DNA of 64,000 nt from DATBLE01 sp963764565 (GCA_963764565.1 CAVXTD010000023.1:1-64000), one strand, 5' to 3'. Numbered from the stretch's first letter, positions 9,705 to 18,638 are shown. Numbers and translations are program-made. Notes: generated by a model not told the origin, from the letters alone.

Positions 9705-10553
9705 ATGAAGAGATTCGCACAGCTGCGGCGTTCGCCGCGAATCGCAGTCGTGGCCGTCGCTGCGGCCCTGATGGTAGGTGTCGCGATCGCCTACGCGGCG
9801 GAGCCGGCGATCACGACCTTCACTCCGCACTCGGCGAGCCAGATCACGAACATCGACGTGCTGCGCCAGCAGATCAGGAACTACTACGGGGACCCGCTCG
9901 GCACGGGACAGTTCGCGGCCGATAGCTTCTACGCGAAGGAGGCCAGCTCCGTCGCCAAGGACGGCTCGCGCTGGCTGAGGGCCGTCGCCTTCAACCGCAA
10001 GCACCCGCCGCCGCTCAAGGCGATCGTTCTCGACGTCGACGACACGACGCTGGCCACGTGGAGCTACGAGATCTTCAGCAACTGGGCCTACAACCCGACG
10101 ACGAACGCCGACTACGTCAACGGCCAGCTGTTCCCGGCGGTGCCGGGGATGGTCGACCTGGCGAACGAAGCTGCCACGGAGGGCTACGCGATCATCTTCC
10201 TCACGGGGCGGCCTGCCTCCCAGAAGGCCGCGACCCTCGGCAACCTCACGTCCGACGGGATTGGAGTCGATGCCGGCTACCCGGATCCGACAACGCTGAA
10301 CAACGGCGAGGACGGCCTCTTCACGAAGCCGGCAGTCGCGGACTACCCCGACTACCTGCAGGCCGCATGCGCGACGGAGATCGCCGCCGGCCATTCGTGC
10401 ACGACCATCCATTACAAGTCGGCCACGAGGGAGCACATCGAGTCGCTGGGGTACGACATCGTTGCCACATTCGGCGACCAGTACAGCGATCTCATCGGCG
10501 GGTTTGCCGAGAAGACGTTCAAGATGCCCAACCCGAACTACTTCCTGCCCTAG
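9705..10553 (+). CDS. Secreted HAD-family acid phosphatase
   Basis: A 282-residue exported phosphomonoesterase of the HAD subclass IIIB acid phosphatase type. ATG 9705 is preceded by GGGGAGG. Residues 1-31 form a signal peptide (RIAVVAVAAALMVGVAIAYA). HAD motif I is LDVDDTTL, with nucleophile Asp110 and acid/base Asp112. Motif II is in IIFLTGRPAS. The metal-site Asp is in TFGDQYSDL near residue 265. The family typically dephosphorylates nucleotides or sugar phosphates outside the membrane. It is monocistronic, with a strong hairpin downstream. Confidence 0.88.
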   Translation: MKRFAQLRRSPRIAVVAVAAALMVGVAIAYAAEPAITTFTPHSASQITNIDVLRQQIRNYYGDPLGTGQFAADSFYAKEASSVAKDGSRWLRAVAFNRKHPPPLKAIVLDVDDTTLATWSYEIFSNWAYNPTTNADYVNGQLFPAVPGMVDLANEAATEGYAIIFLTGRPASQKAATLGNLTSDGIGVDAGYPDPTTLNNGEDGLFTKPAVADYPDYLQAACATEIAAGHSCTTIHYKSATREHIESLGYDIVATFGDQYSDLIGGFAEKTFKMPNPNYFLP

Positions 10554-10569
10554 CGCGGGCGAGACGAGC

Positions 10570-10616
10570 GGCTTCGTGCCGTCGGCCGAGGGCCGGCGGC
10601 ACGAAGCCCCCTGCTT
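10570..10616 (+). terminator. Hairpin terminator after the acid phosphatase gene
   Basis: A long stem pairs GGCTTCGTGCC (with its following GTCGGCC) against GGCACGAAGCC, ending 10607, followed by a short T run (CTGCTTTC). From 10617 to 10780 nothing else is seen. Confidence 0.7.
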
Positions 10617-10780
10617 TCGGCGGCGCTCGGCATGGGAGGAGGGTCGTTCCTGCGATACTCGCCGCGGCTGATGAAGAGGACGTCACGTGTCGCCGACCCG
10701 CGGGCCGACCCTTTCCCCGTCGTGGCCCCCGGCGCACAAACAAGCCTCGGGTTGCGCTTCCACCCGGTGACCAGGGCAGG

Positions 10781-12850
10781 GTGAACGTGCCGGAGTACGT
10801 CCCGCTCGGTGCTCACCTCGTCGGCAGCGTTCCCCTGCACAGCGCCGAGGAGGTCTTCCGCACGGCGGCCGCCGCGCTCGGTGAGCGACTGCGCCGCATC
10901 CCGGACGGGGAAACCGGGCCGCGCGCCGATTGGATCGTCTGGCAATACCCCGTGCTCAGCTCCCAGTCGCCGTTCGAGGTCGCGCCGCCGACGGCGGATT
11001 TCTACCGGGCGCTACCTCGCCTCAAGCTCCGCGAAGGCGACCCCGGCGAGCTCCAGTTCGAATCGCTCGGATATGCGGACGCGGCGGTCGGCTCGTACGC
11101 CGTGTTCCGCTCGCTCAAGCGGAACGGGCAGATCCCGATCGACTGCCGGTTTCAGGTCTGCCTCCCGACGCCCCTGGCACCGATCAGCGCCTTCGTCGCG
11201 GCGGGCGATCAGGCGGTGGTCGAGGAGGCCTATGAGCGCGGGATGGTCCTCGAGATCGAGCGGCTTCTCGGCGCGATCTCCCACGACCAGCTTGCGATCC
11301 AGTGGGACACGAACTTCGAGTTCGGGATGCTCGAGGGCGATCTGCCCGCCTGGTTCCCGGATGTGCAGGCAGGGATCCTCGAACGGCTGAAGCGCCTCGG
11401 CCGGCTCATTCCCACCGATGTCGAGCTCGGCTTCCACCTCTGCTACGGCGACGGGCACGATGCGCGCCGCCGCGAGCCCGAGAGCCTGCGCCGGCCGGTC
11501 GAGATCGCCAATTCCCTCGCCGCCGAGCTCGGCCGGCCGCTCAACTGGATCCACATGCCTGCGGCGGGCGAGCCTTCAACGGAGGAGTTCTTCGAGCCGC
11601 TCGGAGACCTCCGGCTGGGGGCTGAGACGGAGCTCTACCTCGGGGTGATCAGGCATGGCGAGCCGGAGGACGCCGCCCGTGAACGGATCGCGGTCGCTCA
11701 CTGCCACACCGACGAGTTCGGCGTCGCCACCGTCTGCGGCTGGGGGCGCCTTCCGCCCGCGGCAATTCCCGACCTGCTGGCCACGCATGCTGCGCTCTCG
11801 CGCAGCGTCGCGAAGCCCGCTCGGAAGACGAGCGACACCTTCAGCTGGGGGGCGCTCGCCCGCATTCCCGCCGAGGATTGGGTGACGCAGCCGGTCGACG
11901 CCTTCGGGCTCCAGTACGACACGGTCGAGAACCACGGCTGGTACCGCAACCTCGACCCGACGGTGGAGGCGCTCGCTCACGACCTCCGCGAGGGCGACAT
12001 CCTGATCGACTACTCGGGCGGCACCGGAATCCTGCTCGACCGCCTCCTGTTCCGGGTGTTCGATCGGCAGATCGGCGTGCTGATCGTCGACAGCTCGCCG
12101 AAGTTCCTCCGCGTCGCGCTCGACCGCTTCCAGGCCGACGAGCGGGTCGCGTTTCGACGCCTGAGGTTCCTGAAGGACGAGAACCGGCTCCAGTATCTCC
12201 ACGAGGCAGTTGAGCCGGAGCTCGTCGAGCGAGGCGTGGAGGCGATCGTCTCGACGAACGCGATCCACCTGTACTCCGACCTCGCGAACACCTTGCGTTC
12301 CTGGACTCGCGTGCTGAGGCCCGGCGGTCGTGCCTACGTCAACTCGGGCAACATCCGCAACCCGCGGGCCGACGACAACGAGTGGATCCTCGACGAGACC
12401 GTCTACGTCGTGCACGAGGTCGCAACGGGTCTCGTCCGGACCGATCCGCGGTACCAGGCGTACCGAGGGGCGCTGGACGATGCCGAGTACATGGCTCGCC
12501 ATCTCGCGTTTCGTGACCGGGTCTTCCTCGCCCCGCGACCGCTCGAGTACTACCTCGATGCCCTGCGCGACGCCGGCCTCGAGATCGAGGACGTCACCGA
12601 GCACACGATCGAAGCCGACGTGCAGGAGTGGTACGAGTTCCTCGCCGCCTACCACGACGCGGTTCTCGGCTGGATCGGCGGCTCCGAGAAAGTCGACGGC
12701 GCCGACCCGACGGCGGAGGCGGTGCGCGACCGCCTCGAGATCATGCGACGGTCACTGGACGTGATCTTCGGCGGTCGTCCGACCTTCATGTGCTGCTGGA
12801 CGTACGTCACCGCGAAAGCCGGGTCGCCGGACACGCGGGCGCACGATTGA
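10781..12850 (+). CDS. MetE/UROD-like domain fused to a SAM-dependent methyltransferase
   Basis: A 689-residue two-domain protein from GTG 10781. Residues 1 to about 345 resemble the methionine-synthase (MetE C-terminal)/uroporphyrinogen-decarboxylase TIM-barrel superfamily. Residues HLCYGD (His219-x-Cys221) and VCGWGR (Cys319) occupy places like the zinc-binding HxC and Cys of MetE. Residues about 385-689 form a class I methyltransferase with motif I ILIDYSGGTG (407-416) and an acidic IVDSS segment after it. The second domain begins with DAFGLQYDTVENHGWYRN. A role moving methyl groups between a zinc-bound thiol and SAM chemistry is inference; the substrate is unknown. The thioesterase gene follows at once and may be cotranscribed. 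Confidence 0.75.
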   Translation: MNVPEYVPLGAHLVGSVPLHSAEEVFRTAAAALGERLRRIPDGETGPRADWIVWQYPVLSSQSPFEVAPPTADFYRALPRLKLREGDPGELQFESLGYADAAVGSYAVFRSLKRNGQIPIDCRFQVCLPTPLAPISAFVAAGDQAVVEEAYERGMVLEIERLLGAISHDQLAIQWDTNFEFGMLEGDLPAWFPDVQAGILERLKRLGRLIPTDVELGFHLCYGDGHDARRREPESLRRPVEIANSLAAELGRPLNWIHMPAAGEPSTEEFFEPLGDLRLGAETELYLGVIRHGEPEDAARERIAVAHCHTDEFGVATVCGWGRLPPAAIPDLLATHAALSRSVAKPARKTSDTFSWGALARIPAEDWVTQPVDAFGLQYDTVENHGWYRNLDPTVEALAHDLREGDILIDYSGGTGILLDRLLFRVFDRQIGVLIVDSSPKFLRVALDRFQADERVAFRRLRFLKDENRLQYLHEAVEPELVERGVEAIVSTNAIHLYSDLANTLRSWTRVLRPGGRAYVNSGNIRNPRADDNEWILDETVYVVHEVATGLVRTDPRYQAYRGALDDAEYMARHLAFRDRVFLAPRPLEYYLDALRDAGLEIEDVTEHTIEADVQEWYEFLAAYHDAVLGWIGGSEKVDGADPTAEAVRDRLEIMRRSLDVIFGGRPTFMCCWTYVTAKAGSPDTRAHD

Positions 12851-12855
12851 AATCG

Positions 12856-13233
12856 ATGTTCGAGCGGCGCATCCCTCTCCGGTACCGGGACACAGATGCG
12901 CTCGGGCACGTCAACTACTCCGTCTACCTCACCTATCTCGAGGAGCTTCTTTTGCACTGGCTTTCGCCCGTGCTCGGCGACGATTTCGTCGTCGCACGTC
13001 TCGAGCTGGATTTCAAGTCCGAGCTCCGCTACGACGGCACGGAGGTCACGGCGCGCGCGGTGCTCGACGCCTTCGGGCGCTCGAGCCTGACGGCGGCCGT
13101 CTCGATCGAAGGGCCGAGCGGCGAGGTGTCGCTCGAGGGCAAGGCGGTGGTCGTGGCCTGGGATCCGTCGCAACGGCGGTCGAGGCCGATCACGGACGAG
13201 GAGCGGGAGGAGATCCGCCGCCGTCAAAGCTAG
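12856..13233 (+). CDS. Hotdog-fold acyl-CoA thioesterase (4HBT family)
   Basis: A 125-residue single-domain hotdog protein. The YRDTDALGHVNYSVYLTYLE segment near residues 9-28 is the classic 4-hydroxybenzoyl-CoA thioesterase-type active-site region, with Asp and the GHVN turn. Length fits the family. ATG 12856 lies six bases after the fusion-gene stop; an upstream TTG at 12847 overlapping that stop is an alternative. It hydrolyses an acyl-CoA to acid and CoA, but which one cannot be told. Its end overlaps the convergent peptidase gene by four bases. Confidence 0.85.
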   Translation: MFERRIPLRYRDTDALGHVNYSVYLTYLEELLLHWLSPVLGDDFVVARLELDFKSELRYDGTEVTARAVLDAFGRSSLTAAVSIEGPSGEVSLEGKAVVVAWDPSQRRSRPITDEEREEIRRRQS

Positions 13234-14297
13234 GGCAGGGCCAGCAGCTCCTCGACGAGCCGGGCGGCCAGCTCCACCGCCGACGTCAGCAGTGCCTCGT
13301 CGGCGAGGTCGGGCCTGTCGGCCGGCAGGTGGTACTCGGGGAAGGGCCAGCGGATGACGCAGGCAGCCGGGATGCCCTCCACCGCGAACGGGAAGTGGTC
13401 GCTGCCGGCGATCGGCGGTCGCGTCGGCGGCTCGGGGAGGCCGAGGTCGCGGGCGATCCGCAGGCCGCGCTCCTTCAGGTCGTCGGAGGCCAGCAGCTCG
13501 AGCTGCTCGCCGTGGGCCAGGCATTCGAGGTTGACGACCGCCTTGATCCGGGCGAGCTCGCCTCGCGTCTTTGCGTCGTTGACGAAGAAGCGCGCCCCGG
13601 AGAGACCGAGCTCCTCGGCTCCGAAGCCGATCGCCAGGAGCGTGCGGCGGTGGGAGCCTCCGGCCACCCGCTCCACGATCCGGCGCACCCCCTCGACCCC
13701 GCTGGCGTTGTCGATCGCGCCGCCCGCCCGCCAGGCCGAGTCGTAGTGAGCGCAGACGACGACCGTCTCCTCGCTCTCACCGGGCAACTCGGCGAGGACG
13801 TTGCGCTCGGTCGTGGGCACGAAGCGGCCGCCTGCCTTCAGCCGCACGTGCGCGCCGTTGCGGAGTCGTGCCGCGTCGGCCGTGGAGACGTACGCGCCGG
13901 GGCCGGTCAGCGTCGGCCCGTACCCGGTGGGAAACGGTGTCGCGCCGCCGCCGAGGGGGTTCCCGTAGATCCGCGCGAGCTCGCGGCCGCCGTCCTCGAT
14001 TGCGAACGCGGGCGGCTCGAACAGGCCGGGGAGCACGACGTGCGTGCCGATCCGGCGCACCTTTCCCTCGATCTCGGCGGACTGGCCGTACATCGCGGGG
14101 CCGGCCTGCCAGCGCTCACCGTCCACCCAGAGCTCGGGCTCGTCGGGGTCGTAGGCGAGGAACGGGAACTCCTGGAATCGCGCCTCGACGCCGAGCTCGC
14201 GGAACGCTGCGGCGACAGCGTCGGCAGCGCGTCCCGCGGCCTCTGAGCCGGCCGGCCGCGGGCCGATCTCGCCGCCGAGAGCGTCGATCAGGTTCAC
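13230..14297 (-). CDS. M28-family zinc aminopeptidase
   Basis: A 355-residue metallopeptidase of the M28 family. Zinc ligands and catalytic residues appear in the expected order: His in VVVCAHYDSAW, Asp in GGAIDNASGV, the Glu pair in FGAEELGLSGA, an acidic residue in VVNLECLAHG and His in PEYHLPAD near the end. A PA-like insert occupies about residues 85-160. No signal peptide is seen, so it is probably cytoplasmic. It starts at GTG 14297 and is divergent from the cupin gene, with only 25 bases between them. Substrate may be a dipeptide or N-acyl amino acid. Confidence 0.88.
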   Translation of the reverse strand: MNLIDALGGEIGPRPAGSEAAGRAADAVAAAFRELGVEARFQEFPFLAYDPDEPELWVDGERWQAGPAMYGQSAEIEGKVRRIGTHVVLPGLFEPPAFAIEDGGRELARIYGNPLGGGATPFPTGYGPTLTGPGAYVSTADAARLRNGAHVRLKAGGRFVPTTERNVLAELPGESEETVVVCAHYDSAWRAGGAIDNASGVEGVRRIVERVAGGSHRRTLLAIGFGAEELGLSGARFFVNDAKTRGELARIKAVVNLECLAHGEQLELLASDDLKERGLRIARDLGLPEPPTRPPIAGSDHFPFAVEGIPAACVIRWPFPEYHLPADRPDLADEALLTSAVELAARLVEELLALP

Positions 14298-14322
14298 GGC
14301 TTGACCTTAGTAGGATCGCCGA

Positions 14323-14832
14323 ATGCGGCGGGTGGTGACCGGTCTGGACGAGCAGGGCCGCTCGGCCGTCCTGCACGACGGCGAGCCTCCGCACTCCGTC
14401 TTCCTCGAGTCGACGGGTTTCGGTGAGCATGCGGTCTGGCACGTGGAGCTCCCGCCTCCTGCGTCAGATGGGGGCGGCGATCCGACGGGCGCGTCCTTCC
14501 AGTTCCCGCCCCCGCCGCGCACCGCGACCTTCGTGCGGGCGGTGATCCCGCCCCGGGGAACGCCTGTTGACGTCGAGGCGGTCGTTCCCGAGGCGCAGCG
14601 AAAGATGCCGGGCCTGCTCGAGGTGAGCGACGAGTTGCGGGGGCCGGGCATGCACCGGACCGACACGGTGGACATGCTCGTGGTCGTTTCCGGGGAGGTC
14701 GACCTCGTGCTCGACGCCGGGACCGTGCGCCTGCGCGCCGGCGACTGCGTGGTGCAGCGTGGCACGTGGCACTCGTGGGAGAACCCGGGCGATGAGCCGT
14801 GCGTCATTGCCGGCGTGATGGCCGCGCCGTAG
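14323..14832 (+). CDS. Cupin-domain protein
   Basis: A 169-residue protein. The C-terminal half is a single cupin barrel: the first motif lies around MHRTDTVDMLVVVSGEVDLVL and the second around GDCVVQRGTWHSWENPGDEP, giving His residues for a metal site. The N-terminal half (about 90 residues) includes a Pro-rich stretch and resembles the front part of cupin proteins that follow aromatic or organic-acid pathways. Its stop is directly followed by the nitroreductase ATG with no gap, so the two are surely coupled. Substrate unknown. Confidence 0.8.
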   Translation: MRRVVTGLDEQGRSAVLHDGEPPHSVFLESTGFGEHAVWHVELPPPASDGGGDPTGASFQFPPPPRTATFVRAVIPPRGTPVDVEAVVPEAQRKMPGLLEVSDELRGPGMHRTDTVDMLVVVSGEVDLVLDAGTVRLRAGDCVVQRGTWHSWENPGDEPCVIAGVMAAP

Positions 14833-15348
14833 ATGGACGTCTTCGAGGCGATGCGGAAGCGCCGGATGCACCGGCAGTTTCTGCAGGAGCCGGTCGAGGA
14901 GGAGCTCCTGGAGCAGCTCGTCTACGCGGCGGGCCGGGCCCCCGTCGCACGCGAGGGGTTGCGTCACCTCGTCGTTGTCACCGACCCCACGGTGATGGCC
15001 GCGGTCCGCCTGATCGCACCGGGCTTCTACAACGACGCACCCGCCCTGATCGCCGTCTGCGCCGACCTCGAGCTCGCGAACACCGTGCTCGGCGAGGGGA
15101 GCGCGGACGAGGTGTGCGCCCTCGACGCCGGTGCGGCCGGTGGCTATCTGTCGCTGGGGGCACCAGTCCTCGGGCTCGCGATCTGCTGGACGACGAGCTG
15201 GACGCCCCCGCCGGTTCAGGCCGTGCTCGGGCTCCCCGAGCACATCAAGCCGTACCTTCTGGTCGCAGTCGGGCGACCCGTTCCGCAGGCTCCGAAGGCG
15301 CCTCGTCGCTTCGAGCCCGCCGTCCATCGGGAGCGGTTCTCGGAATGA
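14833..15348 (+). CDS. Nitroreductase-family flavoprotein
   Basis: A 171-residue FMN-dependent reductase. The opening MDVFEAMRKRRMHRQFLQEP is the hallmark N-terminus of the nitroreductase family, with RKRR contacting the FMN phosphate. The later GGYLSLGAPVLGLAICWTTS and PYLLVAVGRPV elements complete the fold. At 171 residues it is slightly short but covers both family halves. It is translationally coupled to the cupin gene. The substrate could be a nitro compound, quinone or enone. Confidence 0.85.
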   Translation: MDVFEAMRKRRMHRQFLQEPVEEELLEQLVYAAGRAPVAREGLRHLVVVTDPTVMAAVRLIAPGFYNDAPALIAVCADLELANTVLGEGSADEVCALDAGAAGGYLSLGAPVLGLAICWTTSWTPPPVQAVLGLPEHIKPYLLVAVGRPVPQAPKAPRRFEPAVHRERFSE

Positions 15349-15373
15349 GCGTCGCTCGCCTCCAACTCGCTCC

Positions 15374-15450
15374 CGTGGGGGAAACCAGGTTTCCCCCACG
15401 AACCCCCTTCTTTCAGCGGCCGGCGCTGCTGGGGAACCTCCCGGTTCCCC
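15374..15450. repeat. Two adjacent GC-rich palindromes
   Basis: The first is a perfect 13-bp inverted repeat: CGTGGGGGAAACC (15374-15386) and GGTTTCCCCCACG (15388-15400). The second pairs GGGGAACC (15431-15438) with GGTTCCCC (15443-15450). The core GGGGGAAACCAGG recurs near 57635. They may act as terminators for the nitroreductase transcript or be a dispersed palindromic element. Confidence 0.75.
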
Positions 15451-15487
15451 TGGGGCCCCTCCCCGCTCATCGGCCAAAGGTCGGCCA

Positions 15488-15799
15488 ATGAGCGGCGACG
15501 AGCGGCTTTTCGACTTGGCCGCGTTCCTCGTCAGCTCGGCAGGATTGACGCTCGTCGAGTCGCCGCGCAGCGGCGCGGTCCGGCTGCTGATGGCGGCCAG
15601 CCGGCTCGTCGAGTCGTTCGAGCCGGACGATCCGTTCCTGCGCGAGCTGAAGGCCTCGATCGACGAGAACGTCGTCAAGGTGATGTGGGACTACGACGGG
15701 CTCGTCACCTGGCTCGACGACTTGACCCGCCGCGTCGGTGCCGAGGCGGTTGCGCGGCAGCAGGCGATGCCTCAAAGTCGACCCAGTACCGGCGAGTAG
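15488..15799 (+). CDS. Small conserved alpha-helical protein (DUF6092-like)
   Basis: A 103-residue soluble helical protein from ATG 15488, opening SGDERLFDLAAFLVSSAG and containing VRLLMAASRLVESFEP. The pattern recalls the DUF6092 family of small actinobacterial proteins, but I cannot verify this without a search. It ends 15 bases before the amidohydrolase gene, so it probably belongs to the same transcript and may be a small partner of that enzyme. No motif suggests catalysis. Confidence 0.6.
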   Translation: MSGDERLFDLAAFLVSSAGLTLVESPRSGAVRLLMAASRLVESFEPDDPFLRELKASIDENVVKVMWDYDGLVTWLDDLTRRVGAEAVARQQAMPQSRPSTGE

Positions 15800-15814
15800 A
15801 AGGAGGGGACCACG

Positions 15815-17081
15815 ATGTCGACCGCAATCACGGGCGCCCACCTGATCACAGGTGACGGGCGCGAGTACGACGACGCGACCGTCAAGATCGAGGGCAACCG
15901 GATCGTCGAGGTCGAGACGAACGGCGGCTCGGTCGACGCCGACCGCCACGTCGAGCTCGGCGGCCGGACGTTGATGCCCGGAATGATCGACGTGCACGTC
16001 CACCTGATCGGCGGCGACAAGGCGATCGGGCTGGGCGACGAGGCGACCACGTTCCGGATGTACGAGCCGATGCCGAAGGCCCTCCTCGACGGCGTCGAAG
16101 CGGGGCGGAAGACGTTGCACGCAGGCTTCACCGCCGTGCGGGAGATCGCGGCCCGGGAGTATCTCGACGTCTTTCTCCGCGATGCGCAGCGCAAGGGCCA
16201 GGTCGAGGTACCGCGCATGCTCGCGACCGGCCCCGGCGTCTACATGACCGGCGGCCACGGCTCGTTCTTCGACGAGTCGCAGGCCGCGGACTCGCCCTGG
16301 GAGATGGTCAAGCGCGTGCGCGAACTCGTCCGGCACAAGGTCGACGTGATCAAGATCGTCAGCGCCGACGGGCCGGAGACGCTCGGGAGAGTGGTGGACG
16401 GTGCAGACGACGCGCGAGGAGGCGGAGGCGTGCTTCGCCGAGGCCCGGCGGCTCGGTCGGCAGGCGGCGTCGCACGCGATGGGAGCCGAGGCGATCGAGA
16501 ACGTCGTGCTCGCGGGCGTCGACACCGTCGAGCACGGCTGGTACATGAACGAGGAGAGCTGCCGGCTGATGATCGAGCACGGGACGACGCTCGTCGGGAC
16601 GCTCTCGAACGTCGTCGCGATCATCCACAACGGCCCGGCGTACTTCATGCCCTGGGCCGAGATGATGGCCGCGGACGAGACGGCGATCTTCGAGCGGCAC
16701 CGGACGGCGGTCGAGCTCGGCGTCAAGATCGCGATGGGCTCCGACTGCGGCGGCAACGAGTCGCACCGCCACGGCCAGAACGCGCTCGAGCTCGAGTGCT
16801 ACGTCCGCTGCGGGATGACGCCGATGCAGGCGATCACGTCGGCGACGAAGGTGGGGGCCGAGGTGATGCGGATGGCGGATTCGATCGGCACGATCGAGCC
16901 GGGCAAGCTCGCCGACCTCGTCGTCATCGACGGCGATCCGCTGGCCGACATCGGGCTCACCCGCAGCGGCGTGGTCGGCGTCGTGCAGGACGGGTGCGTG
17001 ATCCGCGACGACCTCGGGCTGCTGGACGAGCTGCGCGCCGATCGGCGCGGGATGGTGGCGGCGCCGGCGGTGGCTTACTAG
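15815..17081 (+). CDS. Metal-dependent amidohydrolase (imidazolonepropionase-like), one frameshift
   Basis: Cytoplasmic hydrolase of the amidohydrolase superfamily. ATG 15815 follows AAGGAGGGGACC. The first metal site is MIDVHVHL near residue 68. Later ligands are His in ASHAMG, His in VEHGWYMN and Asp in GSDCGGNESH. The C-terminal beta-sandwich strand GTIEPGKLADLVVIDGDPL is typical of the Xaa-Pro dipeptidase/imidazolonepropionase branch. A single extra base near 16389 splits it into two frames. The repaired product has about 421 residues, normal for the family. It ends convergently with the hydroxyacyl-CoA dehydrogenase-like gene (4-base overlap). It probably cleaves a cyclic or linear amide, in line with the hydantoinase genes nearby. 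Confidence 0.85.
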
Positions 17082-17905
17082 GGCGAGCTCTTCAGCGCGC
17101 GGAGCCGCTCGATCATCCGGTCTCGGTAGGCGACGAGCGTCGCGTGGCTGCGGCCGCCCGCGATGTCGTCGAGCTCATCCGCCAGCCGCGCGACGTCGTC
17201 CTCCGTGGGGCCGTCGTAGCCGTCGCCGAGCGCGGCGAACAGCGAGCGGATCACCGGGCCGAACTTCGTCAGGTCGTCCCGGAGCGAGGCAGCGTTCGTG
17301 TGCTCGACGGCAAACGGCCCGAGGAATGCCCAGCGCAGGGCAAGGCCGTCGGTGACGACACGGTCGATGTCGGCAGCGCTCGCGACGCCCTCGCGGTGGA
17401 GGTGGAGCGCCTCACGCAGCAGCGCCATCTGCAGGCGGTTGAGGACAAACCCGTAGAGCTCCTTGCGGCAGAGGATCGGAGCCTGGCCGACGGCGCGGAG
17501 GAAGTCGATCGCAGCAGCCGTCGTCTCCTGGCCGGTGCGCTCGCCGGGGACGACCTCGACGAGCGGGACGACGTCGGGCGGATTCGTCGGATGCGCAACG
17601 ATGCAGCGCCCCGGCCGGCCGACGTCGCGTGCGATGGCGGTCATCGGCAGCGCGGAGGTGCTCGAGGCGAGGATCGCGTCCGCCGGCGCGAGCCGGTCGA
17701 TCTCCGCGAAGAGCGCCCGCTTCGCCGCAAGCTCCTCGGGGCCACTCTCCTGCACCCAGCCGGTGCCCGCGACCGCCTCGGCGAGCGTCGCCACAGTGCG
17801 CCGCGCCGGGTCGACGTCCCAGACGCGAACCTCGAGCCCCGCCCGCTCGAAGACGCGTCGCCAGCCGGAGCCGATCGTCCCGGCGCCGACGACCGCGACG
17901 GCCTC
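17078..17905 (-). CDS. 3-hydroxyacyl-CoA dehydrogenase-like NAD enzyme (start unclear)
   Basis: NAD-dependent oxidation of a 3-hydroxy acid, in the family of 3-hydroxyacyl-CoA, lambda-crystallin and carnitine dehydrogenases. The Rossmann start AVAVVGAGTIGSGW is readable from about 17902, then DAILASSTSALP and HPTNPPDVVPLVEVV. The C-terminal domain runs from LYGFVLNRLQMALLREA onward. No ATG, GTG or TTG lies in frame between the upstream stop and this Rossmann motif. The first usable start (GTG near 17794) would delete the NAD site, so a base error near 17905 is likely. Location beside a beta-keto acid cleavage enzyme suggests it supplies that enzyme with a 3-keto acid, as in carnitine breakdown (inference). 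Confidence 0.8.
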   Translation of the reverse strand, partial: EAVAVVGAGTIGSGWRRVFERAGLEVRVWDVDPARRTVATLAEAVAGTGWVQESGPEELAAKRALFAEIDRLAPADAILASSTSALPMTAIARDVGRPGRCIVAHPTNPPDVVPLVEVVPGERTGQETTAAAIDFLRAVGQAPILCRKELYGFVLNRLQMALLREALHLHREGVASAADIDRVVTDGLALRWAFLGPFAVEHTNAASLRDDLTKFGPVIRSLFAALGDGYDGPTEDDVARLADELDDIAGGRSHATLVAYRDRMIERLRALKSSP

Positions 17906-18638
17906 AGGTCGCGAGCCAGCCTCCGTCCACTGCGACGATCGATCCGTTCATCCACTTTGCGTCGTCCCCGGCCAGGAAGACGATCAGCGGTACGACGTCG
18001 TCGACCTGACCGTTGCGGCCCTGCGGCGTCGCTGCCCGGGTCATCGCGTCGAAGTCCGGGTCGTCCCGCAGCGCCTCGTTCATCGGCGTCTCGACCGTCC
18101 CTGGAGCGATCGCGTTGACGTTCAGCCCCTGCGGCGCGAGCTCGACCGCCCAGGCCTTCGTCATCGTCACGATCGCGCCTTTGGTCGTGCAGTAGACCGA
18201 GCCGCCGGCAACGCCCGCGAGCCCGGCGACCGAGGTGAAGTTGACGATCTTGCCGCTGCCCTGCTCGAGCATCTGCGGGATGACCGCCTGACCGCAGAAG
18301 AAGGCGCCTTTCACATTCGTTCGCCAGGCCTCGTCGAACTCGTCCTCCGTCACGTCGGTGACCGGGCCGAGCGGCAGGATCCCGGCCCCGTTGACGAGCA
18401 CGTCGATGCGGCCGAACTCGTCCACCGCCCGCTGCGCGAGTGCCCGGCAATCCGCAACCTTCGTCACATCCGTGGGCTGGAAGACACCACCGATCTCGGC
18501 AGCGACCGCCTCGCCGCGCTCCGCGTTGCGCCCGGCGACGACGACCTTCGCGCCCTCCGCCGTCAGGCCTCTCGCAGCGGCGGCGCCCATGCCGGACGTG
18601 CCGCCGCTGACGATCGCGATCTTCCCTGCGAGCTTCAT
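17904..18638 (-). CDS. SDR-family oxidoreductase (FabG-like)
   Basis: A 244-residue classical short-chain dehydrogenase. The cofactor loop is SGGTSGMGAAAA (TGxxxGxG type), NAG appears in VNGAGILPLG, and the catalytic Ser-Tyr-Lys are in NFTSVAGLAGVAGGSVYCTT, with Lys right after. Arg at the end of the second strand (VVVAGRNAER) hints at NADP or mixed preference. The ATG overlaps the stop of the cleavage-enzyme gene (ATGA). It likely interconverts a hydroxy and keto intermediate of the same pathway. Confidence 0.88.
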   Translation of the reverse strand: MKLAGKIAIVSGGTSGMGAAAARGLTAEGAKVVVAGRNAERGEAVAAEIGGVFQPTDVTKVADCRALAQRAVDEFGRIDVLVNGAGILPLGPVTDVTEDEFDEAWRTNVKGAFFCGQAVIPQMLEQGSGKIVNFTSVAGLAGVAGGSVYCTTKGAIVTMTKAWAVELAPQGLNVNAIAPGTVETPMNEALRDDPDFDAMTRAATPQGRNGQVDDVVPLIVFLAGDDAKWMNGSIVAVDGGWLAT

